Source of the DNA: Gluconobacter cadivus
GTDB lineage: Bacteria; Pseudomonadota; Alphaproteobacteria; Acetobacterales; Acetobacteraceae
Assembly: GCF_015244745.1 (NCBI RefSeq)
Contig: NZ_JABCQI010000007.1
Location: 62,001-126,000 of the forward strand
Reading direction: 5' to 3'
DNA length: 64,000 nt
Both the position numbers and the translations under genes were made by a program. Below are positions 26,485 to 34,257 of this stretch, in pieces (the first letter of the stretch is position 1; every line of letters starts with the position of its first letter). The notes beneath the pieces are model-generated. The model was given only the letters and a program-made list of their open reading frames with translations. It had not been told where the DNA came from and searched no databases.

Positions 26485-26979
26485 ATGGCACCATTCGTCC
26501 GACATTTCCGTTCGCAGCGGGGCTTTGTTCCGCACTCCGCCCTCCTGATGGGAGGGCTGCTTCTGGCCGCGCCCCTGCTGTCAGGGTGTAAGCTGCTGGA
26601 CCAGCGCACGTTCAATCCGAACGCGGGCAAACCTCCACACCCCTATATTCCGCCCGCACCTCCGGCTCCCCCACCGCATGCTCCGTTCCTGTCGATTCCA
26701 GACGGCACGCCGGAATCCGAATACGGCCCCATTGTCGAACGGGCCGCGAAAACTGCCCTGTCACGCAAGGCAAATGTCCTGTTCATCGTACAGGCTTTCG
26801 CTCCACCCCAACCCAATCCGGACGCACAGGCACAGGCTCTGACGGACGTGACCGATCATCTGGCAGCGGGTGTGGCAGCTCATATTGAAAAAGCCGGTGC
26901 CCAGTCCATCCAGATCGAAATGCACGCCATGACTGATCCGTCGGCCACAAAACCGTTCGTCCGTGTGGATGTTCGCTGA
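26485..26979 (+). CDS. Proline-rich putative lipoprotein
   Basis: A 164-residue protein with a lipoprotein signal: hydrophobic MGGLLLAAPLLSGC, lipobox LLSGC with Cys near residue 33. After the Cys there is a Pro-rich linker (PPHPYIPPAPPAPPP) and a folded part of about 100 residues ending KPFVRVDVR with no family I recognise. Such small lipoproteins with a Pro-rich spacer may sit in the outer membrane and reach into the periplasm. The start at 26485 gives a Phe/Arg-containing n-region; ATG 26548 would give a shorter signal. Divergent from gap. Confidence 0.7.
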   Translation: MAPFVRHFRSQRGFVPHSALLMGGLLLAAPLLSGCKLLDQRTFNPNAGKPPHPYIPPAPPAPPPHAPFLSIPDGTPESEYGPIVERAAKTALSRKANVLFIVQAFAPPQPNPDAQAQALTDVTDHLAAGVAAHIEKAGAQSIQIEMHAMTDPSATKPFVRVDVR

Positions 26980-27129
26980 AGGCCATAAACGACAGAACAC
27001 ACCACGAATTGCCGAAATGCAGTGTCTCAGCGCCGTACTTTTTCAGGTTCGGCGCCAAGGATAATTATTTCGCGGACACATCGCGTGTGGTCTGATTGAT
27101 CACAACGAAACGCACGACAGCCTGACAGG

Positions 27130-28164
27130 TCAGAGTAGCCGCGTCAGCAGCAGCCCCAGCATCAGGCCGATCGCAAGCAGGATCAACCCATTCCGCAGAC
27201 GAGTTCCGATCGGTGCTCGTTCCGGCGCAATATTCAGCGCCACGCTGTCTCGAAGTGCGGCCATTTCTTCCTGTTGCGCGCGGGCTTCTTCCTGCTCCTG
27301 CCAGATCCGGCCACTCATACGCCGGATATAGTGCCCAGCATCGGCAGGTGTCGTGGCAGCATGATCCACAACACGCTCGGCGAGCGTCCGGTTGGCCGTA
27401 TGTCCCACACCCAGAACGCGATGCGCCGGACAGACCGCCAGTGCTTCCATCACCTGTGGGCTTTCAAACACCACGAAATCCGAAGCATCTCCGCCGCCGC
27501 GGATCAGAACAACGATCTCTTCACGACAGGTGCCAATCGCTTCCGCCAGACGGCCGGGATCGTTCATGGCCGTGGGCAGGCTTCTGACACGTTCCGGACG
27601 CCACGCGCCGCCAAGCGCCTGAAGAAAGTCTTCCGCTACCAGTGCACTTGAGGCCGCTGAATGGATCAGCAGGAGACGCGCCTCGGGCCGTGTTGGATAA
27701 GGATGCGAGATGCAGGGCAGTCCGCGCAGAACGTCGAGTACGGAGCGTTCGGCACGCTCGACCTTTTGCCGCGCAGGATCGTGAAGTTCAACGGCCACCG
27801 CCTCGAAACGCAGCACAATCTGCCCCCGATATTGGCGCGCCCGCAGCATGCCCGTCACATGGACATAATCACCGGGCCCGATACCCGCTCGCGCCAGAAC
27901 GGATTTCTGCACCTCCAGCGACAGGGCAGTCCCGAACTGCGGATCGGTCAGCGGAAGCTGGTAATATTTAGGATAGGAATTGGGCGCGGCATCGCCAAGT
28001 TGCCCCGCCACAATCAGCGGAAAGCCCCAGTCGTCGAAAGCCGCACAGATTTCTTCCAGCCGCGCAGAGAACAGGTCCTGCACCTGTAGCGGCGAGAGAA
28101 CCGTCAATGTTGTGATGTCTCCTGCCCCGGAAGATGAGCGGGAGCGTCTCGGAAAAGCGTCCAT
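27130..28164 (-). CDS. Exonuclease VII large subunit-like protein with C-terminal membrane anchor
   Basis: A 344-residue relative of XseA. The N-terminal part starts with TVLSPLQVQDLFSARL and looks like the OB-fold nucleic-acid-binding domain; the core has VVLIRGGGDASDF (normally RGGGS-x-x-DL), ESPQVMEALAVC and RVLGVGHTANRTLAERVVDHAATTPADA (normally GIGHE-x-D-x-T...D-x-x-A-x-x-R-A-x-TP). It is shorter than E. coli XseA (about 450), lacks its long coiled-coil stretch, and ends in a transmembrane helix (about residues 322-342, LILLAIGLMLGLLLTRLL). Key positions are altered (Asp for Ser, Thr-Ala for Glu), so nuclease activity is uncertain. No xseB is adjacent. Confidence 0.65.
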   Translation of the reverse strand: MDAFPRRSRSSSGAGDITTLTVLSPLQVQDLFSARLEEICAAFDDWGFPLIVAGQLGDAAPNSYPKYYQLPLTDPQFGTALSLEVQKSVLARAGIGPGDYVHVTGMLRARQYRGQIVLRFEAVAVELHDPARQKVERAERSVLDVLRGLPCISHPYPTRPEARLLLIHSAASSALVAEDFLQALGGAWRPERVRSLPTAMNDPGRLAEAIGTCREEIVVLIRGGGDASDFVVFESPQVMEALAVCPAHRVLGVGHTANRTLAERVVDHAATTPADAGHYIRRMSGRIWQEQEEARAQQEEMAALRDSVALNIAPERAPIGTRLRNGLILLAIGLMLGLLLTRLL

Positions 28165-28257
28165 TCATCACCATATGGAGAAAGAACAAATGTTCTTACA
28201 GGGGGCTTGCGTCCTCTCACGCGATTTTTTGCCTGTTTTTCAGAAGGTTGTGGATCA

Positions 28258-28656
28258 GTGAGCCGTTTTGACCCCGAAGATCTCTTCGAACGCCTCGCCC
28301 GATCCCGTTTCCGCTCACGCTTTCATCTGGACGATCAGGCCCGACTCTATCTGGAAAGCCGGGGCCTTGATGCGGTCATGGAGCATGGGGCAACGTTCAT
28401 CGCCGAACGCCTCGCTCCGGCACATCCACCGCGCGACGGAAAACAAACCCCCATGCGCGGTCATCCGGTCTTCATCGCCCAGCATGCGACGGGGGCCTGT
28501 TGCCGCAGTTGTCTGTCGAAATGGCACGGCATGGGGCCGGGCAAGCCCCTGACATCAGAACAGCAGAAGCAGATCCTGCGCGTGCTCCGATGCTGGATCG
28601 AGCGGGATTTTGGGGCGAGCATCCCCGGAAGCCCGGCACAGGGAGCGTTATTCTAG
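28258..28656 (+). CDS. DUF4186 family protein
   Basis: A 132-residue cytoplasmic protein matching DUF4186 strongly: FRSRFHLDDQARLYLESRG, GATFIAERLAPAHPP, QTPMRGHPVFIAQHAT and CCRSCLSKWHGM, with a conserved Cys/His cluster that may bind metal. No function is known. The GTG at 28258 gives the family N-terminus (SRFDPEDLFERLARSRF); the frame remains open to 28207. Divergent from the XseA-like gene. Confidence 0.82.
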   Translation: MSRFDPEDLFERLARSRFRSRFHLDDQARLYLESRGLDAVMEHGATFIAERLAPAHPPRDGKQTPMRGHPVFIAQHATGACCRSCLSKWHGMGPGKPLTSEQQKQILRVLRCWIERDFGASIPGSPAQGALF

Positions 28657-28794
28657 AAGTCCCAGCCCATGGCTCATAATGTGACTTTACTCCAAGTTAA
28701 GAAACTTCCCGATAAATATTTCGTCTTTAGTGAAGATGGAAAATTCTGAATTATCCACACAAAAATTATCAATACGATTTTCAGGACCAGCCCA

Positions 28795-29898
28795 ATGAAA
28801 ATAACGTCTCTTTCCAGTATGATGCTGTCCTCTGTCCTTTTATTTCCGGCAATCGGACAGGCCTGCTCAAGCCTGGCGATTACGGATAACAAAGGCCATG
28901 TTTTTCATGGACGCACATTGGAGCTTCCTGAAGATCTGCCGTCATGGGTGACTTTCTATCCAGCACAAACGGCCTTCCAGAAAAAAGCGCCGAACGGCAG
29001 TGCCGGAGCGCATTACAAGTCTCTCTATCCCATTCTGGCGATTACCACGCCCGTCTATGATGATGGTGACGACCACAACATGCTTGAGGGTATGAATGGG
29101 GCGGGCCTGTCTTTCAGCGCCAATATGGTGCCGGACGCCACCCTCACTCCACTTGCGGAATCAGACTATCTAGAGTCCGTCCCCGTAACATCGCTTGGGG
29201 AATGGGCACTGGCTAATTTCGCCACCGTGGATGAAGTCCGGAAAGCCGTTGACAATGGGCATTTCTGGTCTCCTGTTCTAGCCAGACTGGGCGGTGTGAA
29301 ATCGCCTTTTCATTTTGCGTTTTACGATAAAAACGGCGGAAGCATCGTCGTTGAGACACTCAATGGAAAATTTCATGTCTATGACAACCCGACAAAGGTC
29401 ATGACAAACGGGCCGGATTTTCCGTGGCATCTTCAGAACCTGAATAATTATACGCAGTTGACCAATCAGGACAGATCTGCGGCCACTTTGGGAGGCATCA
29501 AGGTCGTCCAGCCGGATAGCGGGATTGCGGCCTCGGATCTGCCATCCTCAGACACGTCTGTCGGGCGTTTCATTCGCGGCGTTTACTACACCAGCTATGC
29601 ACCCGTGGCCCAGTCATCGGGGGATGCGGTCAATATTCTGGCGCATATCATGAACCGGTTCGATCGCATGAAAAACATTACCACTGATACGCTTGGCGGC
29701 GAGACACAGAAGGAATCCGGCAAAACGGTCTCTGAATACACCGTCTGGACAGCCCTCTCCGACCTGAGCGACGGGGTGATGTTCGTCCGGGGATATAAGG
29801 ATATCAGTTACCGGAAATTCTCATTCCAGACGTTTCACGACACCCCAAAACCGGTCTTTGAAAAAATCAACAACCGGGATCTGGCTGTGCCTTATTGA
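28795..29898 (+). CDS. Secreted linear-amide C-N hydrolase (choloylglycine hydrolase/penicillin V acylase family)
   Basis: An exported N-terminal-nucleophile hydrolase of 367 residues. The signal peptide ends QA, exposing Cys24 (CSSLAITD) as the N-terminal nucleophile, which is how periplasmic members of this family mature. Family context follows: HGRTLELPEDLP, EGMNGAGLSFSANM, DEVRKAV, FHFAFYDKNGGSIVVE, and the Asn/Arg region near NNYTQLTN and RFIRGVYYTS. Substrates in the family are bile salts, penicillin V or acyl-homoserine lactones; none can be assigned here. It is convergent with the permease gene, stop codons 4 bp apart. Confidence 0.87.
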   Translation: MKITSLSSMMLSSVLLFPAIGQACSSLAITDNKGHVFHGRTLELPEDLPSWVTFYPAQTAFQKKAPNGSAGAHYKSLYPILAITTPVYDDGDDHNMLEGMNGAGLSFSANMVPDATLTPLAESDYLESVPVTSLGEWALANFATVDEVRKAVDNGHFWSPVLARLGGVKSPFHFAFYDKNGGSIVVETLNGKFHVYDNPTKVMTNGPDFPWHLQNLNNYTQLTNQDRSAATLGGIKVVQPDSGIAASDLPSSDTSVGRFIRGVYYTSYAPVAQSSGDAVNILAHIMNRFDRMKNITTDTLGGETQKESGKTVSEYTVWTALSDLSDGVMFVRGYKDISYRKFSFQTFHDTPKPVFEKINNRDLAVPY

Positions 29899-29902
29899 GG
29901 CA

Positions 29903-31207
29903 TCAGTCCGGCTGGCGCCGTGGAACGAACCGTTCTGCGGCGAAGATCAGCAGGAGCGCGCCTGCCCCGAGAATAATCTGTGAGCGCGTTTCGGGCTGAA
30001 TCAGCATGGCAACCAGCGTGCAGGCAATCAGTACCAGCGCTGCATAGGCCCTCCACGCAGACTCCCGCACCAGTTTCAGACGTCCAGCCACGATCATGGT
30101 GTTGTTGAACACCATGAACCCGCCCGTCAGACTGACGAGCAGCCCGAAGATCAGCGTTGGCGACAACACGGCCACGGCCGCGACGAAAATGGAGGCCAGC
30201 GCACTCACCAGAATGGCCCGACGGGGGAGTTTCGTGGAGGTATCCACCGTCAGGAACAGCTTGGGCGCAGACCCGGATTCTGCCAGTTCGTACAAAATAC
30301 GCGATGTCACGTAGATCCCGGAATTGAGGCTGGACAGCGCCGCCGTCATCACCACAAGCGCAAGGGCCACGTCCGCGAATGGCACGTGCAGGCGGTGCAG
30401 CACCAGCAGGAACGGCGAATAACCTGACACCACATCGCTCCACGGCACCAGACAGAGGACCAGCGCGATCGAGACGATATAGAACCCGCCGATCCGCAGC
30501 GCGATGGAGCGCGTGGCGCGGACGATATTCTGCTCCGTATTGTCGGATTCAACGGCTGCGACGGTGGAAATCTCGCTGCCGCCCATGGAGAACAGGATGG
30601 TCGGAATGACTGCCAGCAGTGCCAGCCAGCCATGCGGCAAAAGACCGCCATGCGCGAACAGGTTTTCATGCACCGGAATAGGGCGACTCAGCAGCGCCCA
30701 AACACCGATCCCGATGAAACAGACAATCGCCAGAACCTTGATGGCCGAGAACCAGTATTCGAATTCCCCGTACCCTTTGACGGACATGAGGTTCACGCCT
30801 GTCATCAGGGCCATGATAAGCACCTCGATAACGGCATAAGGCAGCGGAATATAGGGAGCGAGCATTGTCGCGACCGCGATGACTTCCACGGCAATCGCAA
30901 TGATCCATGTCAGCCAGTACGCCCAGCCCGCGACAAAGGCTGCACGCTCCCCAAGCGCATACTGGATCTGCCCCAAAAATGAGGCCCGTCCAGGTACTTT
31001 CAGCGCCAGATCGCGCATCATCAGATTGACCAGAAACACCAGCGTTCCGGCCAGCGCATAAGAGAGCAGGACCGCAGGTCCACCCAGCGAGAGTGCCGCG
31101 GACGCCCCGATGAAATATCCTGCACCGATCACCCCCCCGAGGGCGATCATGACGACATGGCGCGTACGCAGACTGTGGGCAAGCTGGTCGGGCTGGCTCA
31201 TGGACAA
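29903..31207 (-). CDS. APC-family amino acid permease
   Basis: A 434-residue, 12-helix secondary transporter of the amino acid transporter branch (GABA/proline/aromatic permease-like). TM1 carries the substrate loop VIGAGYFIGASAAL, and the stretch between TM2 and TM3 PGRASFLGQIQYALGERAAF and TM6 SMGGSEISTVAA (EI after SMGG, typical of AAT permeases) are clear. Follows the Lrp-type gene on the same strand by 31 bp, so its expression is probably controlled by that regulator. Substrate not assignable. Confidence 0.88.
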   Translation of the reverse strand: MSMSQPDQLAHSLRTRHVVMIALGGVIGAGYFIGASAALSLGGPAVLLSYALAGTLVFLVNLMMRDLALKVPGRASFLGQIQYALGERAAFVAGWAYWLTWIIAIAVEVIAVATMLAPYIPLPYAVIEVLIMALMTGVNLMSVKGYGEFEYWFSAIKVLAIVCFIGIGVWALLSRPIPVHENLFAHGGLLPHGWLALLAVIPTILFSMGGSEISTVAAVESDNTEQNIVRATRSIALRIGGFYIVSIALVLCLVPWSDVVSGYSPFLLVLHRLHVPFADVALALVVMTAALSSLNSGIYVTSRILYELAESGSAPKLFLTVDTSTKLPRRAILVSALASIFVAAVAVLSPTLIFGLLVSLTGGFMVFNNTMIVAGRLKLVRESAWRAYAALVLIACTLVAMLIQPETRSQIILGAGALLLIFAAERFVPRRQPD

Positions 31208-31238
31208 AAGACTTCCTGCTGTGGACGGGATGGGCGTT

Positions 31239-31700
31239 TCAGACCGGAAGGTCCCTGTTGTCCGCCAGGGTTTCCATGGTCATGTATGACGTGATGGCAT
31301 CGAGTTCCACCTTGCTGATGATCTGCTGATACACACGGTCGAAATCGTTCATGTCGCAGGCCACCACCTTCAAAAGGTAATCGTATTCGCCCGCGATCCG
31401 ATAAAAATCAACTATGTTCGGGATCGAACCGACAACCTTGCGGAATGTCTCGAACCATTCGCGTGAGTGGTGGCGCGTTCGCATCAACACGAACACCGTC
31501 AGCGTCAAGCCCAGCGCAGTCGCATTGAGACGGACCGTATCATGAGCGATCACCCCATCCTCGCGCAGGGCGTTCAGCCGCCGCCAGCAGGCATTCTGCG
31601 ACAGCCCGACCTTCTCAGCGAGTTCACGTTGCGAGGGCGTACCCTGTTTCTGGAGGATTCTCAGGATCGCCCTGTCTGTTTGATCGATTCTTCTGGCCAT
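31239..31700 (-). CDS. Lrp/AsnC-family transcriptional regulator
   Basis: A 153-residue feast/famine regulator: N-terminal helix-turn-helix (ILRILQKQGTPSQRELAEKVGLSQ and following ACWRRLNALREDGVI), then a RAM ligand domain (VDFYRIAGEYDYLLKVVACDMNDFD), ending MTMETLADNRDLPV. Probably amino-acid responsive. It heads a two-gene unit with the permease and is divergent from the class V aminotransferase, so it may control both sides. Confidence 0.92.
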   Translation of the reverse strand: MARRIDQTDRAILRILQKQGTPSQRELAEKVGLSQNACWRRLNALREDGVIAHDTVRLNATALGLTLTVFVLMRTRHHSREWFETFRKVVGSIPNIVDFYRIAGEYDYLLKVVACDMNDFDRVYQQIISKVELDAITSYMTMETLADNRDLPV

Positions 31701-31809
31701 AACGCATCATATGACCACAAAAAGGATTTTTTATCCTCAAAAAAGAAGCGGTTTTCGCGCGTTCGGTCGGTCTATCGTTCGTTTATCACGCAGGGGAAAA
31801 CATCGCGCT

Positions 31810-33285
31810 ATGGAAACGATCGGCAATCTCGACAACAGCACCGCCATTCTTGAACAGTTCGAGCAGACATTGCGCAGCAACGGGCTGGCAGCGCTCGCCA
31901 AGGGCGTGATCGGCGATGGTGCGAAGTTCTCGACGCCGTTCGGCACGCAATCACTGCTCTACGCCGATTATGTTGCCTCCGGACGTGCGCTGAAGCAGAT
32001 CGAGACGTTCATCATGGACGAGATCCTGCCCTTCTATGCCAACAGCCACACCGAAGCCTCCTTCTGCGGCGCCTACATGACGCGGCTGCGCAACAGCGCC
32101 CGCGCGACCATCTCGCAGCTCTGCCACGCTCCCTCCTCCGATTTTACAACCATTTTTATGGGGAATGGCGCGACGGCAGGGCTAAACCGTCTGGTGCATC
32201 TGCTGGAGATTCCGGCTCTGTGTGATGCAGGAAAGCGGCCGATCGTCTTTATCGGCCCTTACGAGCACCATTCCAATATCCTGCCCTGGCGCGAGAGCGG
32301 GGCGGAGATCGTCGAAATTCCTGAGGCAGCCGAAGGCGGGCCCGACCTGTCTATTCTGGAAGAGGCCTTGAAATCCTGCCCGGCGGACCGCCTGAAAATC
32401 GGCTCGTTCTCGGCCGCCTCCAACGTCACGGGCATTCTGACGGATGTGAACGCCGTCACCGCCCTGCTCAAGAAAAATGGTGCCCTGTCGATCTGGGATT
32501 ATGCCGGAGCCGGACCGTACTGCCCGATCGACATGCAGCCCGGAACGCCATTCGAGAAAGATGCAGTTGTCGTTTCCTGCCACAAATTTATCGGTGGCCC
32601 TGCGGCTTCGGGCATTCTGATTGTGCGCAACGCCGCAGTCTCGCGCACATTGCCCGTTCTTCCGGGCGGAGGCACCGTGCGGTTCGTCTCGCCGTGGAAC
32701 CACGACTATTCCGCCAATCTTGCGTCCCGCGAGGAAAGCGGCACGCCGAACGTGATCGGGGACATCCGTGCCGCGCTGGCCTTCATCGTCAAGGATGTCA
32801 TCGGAGACGCCTATATGGCGCAGCGTAATGCGGAACTACGCGCCCGGGCCGTAAAAGCCTGGAGCAGCAATTCCGCCATTGAAATTCTGGGCCACCCGAC
32901 CGCTGCTGCGCTTCCGATCTTTTCATTCCGGATCCGCGATGTGAAGAACAATGTGTTCATCCATCAACAGCTTTTCACGCGCATGCTGTCGGACCGTTAC
33001 GGCATTCAGGTGCGTGGCGGCTGTGCGTGCGCGGGGCCGTACGCGCATCGTCTGCTGGGGATCGACGAGACTGAGTCCGGTCAGATCCGTGGCGCCATCC
33101 TGTCCGGTCAGGAAATCGAAAAGCCGGGCTGGACACGTCTGAATTTCAGCGTGCTGATGGATGACGCCAAGGTTGAACGTATTCTGGAGGCCGTCAACGA
33201 ACTCGCCAGCAATCCCTGCGAAACCGCCGCACAGTATGACTGTGACATCACCACGGCACGTTTCCGGCCGAAGGCGGCGGCCTGA
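31810..33285 (+). CDS. Class V aminotransferase / cysteine desulfurase-like PLP enzyme
   Basis: A 491-residue PLP enzyme of fold type I. The PLP lysine is in VVSCHKFIGGPAASGI (near residue 259); cofactor-phosphate and ring contacts are suggested by GNGATAGLNRL and SIWDYAGAGPY (Asp). The C-terminal segment RGGCACAGPYAHRLLGID resembles the Cys loop of cysteine desulfurases (SufS/CsdA), so desulfurase or selenocysteine-lyase-like chemistry is possible, but members with this loop are mostly uncharacterised. At about 490 residues it is longer than SufS (about 410). Starts at METIGNLDN (ATG 31810); the longer frame adds a basic, non-family head. Divergent from the Lrp gene. Confidence 0.82.
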   Translation: METIGNLDNSTAILEQFEQTLRSNGLAALAKGVIGDGAKFSTPFGTQSLLYADYVASGRALKQIETFIMDEILPFYANSHTEASFCGAYMTRLRNSARATISQLCHAPSSDFTTIFMGNGATAGLNRLVHLLEIPALCDAGKRPIVFIGPYEHHSNILPWRESGAEIVEIPEAAEGGPDLSILEEALKSCPADRLKIGSFSAASNVTGILTDVNAVTALLKKNGALSIWDYAGAGPYCPIDMQPGTPFEKDAVVVSCHKFIGGPAASGILIVRNAAVSRTLPVLPGGGTVRFVSPWNHDYSANLASREESGTPNVIGDIRAALAFIVKDVIGDAYMAQRNAELRARAVKAWSSNSAIEILGHPTAAALPIFSFRIRDVKNNVFIHQQLFTRMLSDRYGIQVRGGCACAGPYAHRLLGIDETESGQIRGAILSGQEIEKPGWTRLNFSVLMDDAKVERILEAVNELASNPCETAAQYDCDITTARFRPKAAA

Positions 33286-33288
33286 CGG

Positions 33289-34179
33289 TCAGAAAAGATA
33301 GGCGATCTTCATGTAATAGGCGTTCGTTTCCGGCACGTTCCGTCCTTCGACCGAATGGGAATAACGAGGCGTGAACGACAGGCGTTTGGTGATGTAAAAC
33401 ATTGCACCGACGCCCAGCGCCGTTTCGCGGCTGCTTGAATTGGCGACCCAGAGATTGGATGTGTTGTCGTGCATGCCGCCGCTGTTCTGCCAGTCGAGCG
33501 AAAAGAACGGCTCAAAACGTGATGTGGCTTTCCAGCTGAAACGCAGGTTCGTGTAGAACACGTTGCCGGGCGAATAGCTATGCTCGCCGTTACGGTGTTT
33601 GGTCGAACTCACGACGCTGCCCAGATCGCCATCGAAGCTGAAATGCTTCCATTCGTAGTCGAAAATGATGCTCGACAGGTTCGCCCAGTAATGCATCGCC
33701 ATGGAATCCCGCGTCCCTGACGGGGTTTCCATAAAGGTCTGGATGCCGAGCGTACTGTGTTTATTGGGCTTGAACCATGCTGCGGGGCCAACGATCGTCG
33801 TCCCCAGACCGCCCCAGTTCTGCCCGTTGGCCAGCGTATAGGCCTCGGACTGGATGAGCTCGAACGCAAAGCTGACATGCGGGATCGCGTCGAAGCTACG
33901 GAAATGTACGTATTTCGTCATGCCGCTCCAGGTATGGCTGCCGCCATGCGCCCGGCGCTGGCCGCCGCTGTCATAGACTGAACCGGCAGCATTCCCGTCG
34001 CCATACTGTACGACGACGTTGAATGGCTTGAAATCCACCGGCAGGTCGTATTCGTGCGGGCCGATGATGGCCAGGGGAATATCCGCGCCATGAGCGGCAA
34101 AACCCGGAACAAGAGCAACAGCAGGCAACCAGGCGGTCAGGGCACCAAGACGCACTCCGAGCGTGAATTTGCGACGCAT
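33289..34179 (-). CDS. Outer-membrane barrel protein, SphA/MetA-pathway transporter-like
   Basis: A 296-residue exported barrel protein with a signal peptide (ending AAHGAD). Alternating aromatic strands (NVVVQYGDG, HVSFAFELIQ, YWANLSSIIFDYEWKHF, NLRFSWKATSRFEPFFSLDW) and a C-terminal Phe (MKIAYLF) indicate an outer-membrane barrel of the type annotated transporter/MetA-pathway of phenol degradation. It follows the quinoprotein gene on the same strand after a 78-bp gap with a strong hairpin. A role in letting the dehydrogenase substrate into the periplasm, like QuiX in Acinetobacter, is plausible. ATG 34194 is an alternative start; 34179 has GGAA upstream. Confidence 0.75.
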   Translation of the reverse strand: MRRKFTLGVRLGALTAWLPAVALVPGFAAHGADIPLAIIGPHEYDLPVDFKPFNVVVQYGDGNAAGSVYDSGGQRRAHGGSHTWSGMTKYVHFRSFDAIPHVSFAFELIQSEAYTLANGQNWGGLGTTIVGPAAWFKPNKHSTLGIQTFMETPSGTRDSMAMHYWANLSSIIFDYEWKHFSFDGDLGSVVSSTKHRNGEHSYSPGNVFYTNLRFSWKATSRFEPFFSLDWQNSGGMHDNTSNLWVANSSSRETALGVGAMFYITKRLSFTPRYSHSVEGRNVPETNAYYMKIAYLF

Positions 34180-34213
34180 GACGTGAATTTCCATAGAGAT
34201 TGAGCGGGAGTGT

Positions 34214-34241
34214 GGAGCGTGTCCTCAGGGGGACACGCTCC
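34214..34241 (-). terminator. Hairpin between quinoprotein and barrel genes
   Basis: An 11-bp perfect stem (34214-34224 and 34231-34241, GGAGCGTGTCC/GGACACGCTCC) with a 6-nt loop in the 78-bp spacer. No T-run follows on the minus strand, so it may act as a partial terminator or an mRNA-stabilising element at the end of the quinoprotein message. Confidence 0.5.
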
Positions 34242-34257
34242 GTCCGTAAGCGGAGGC

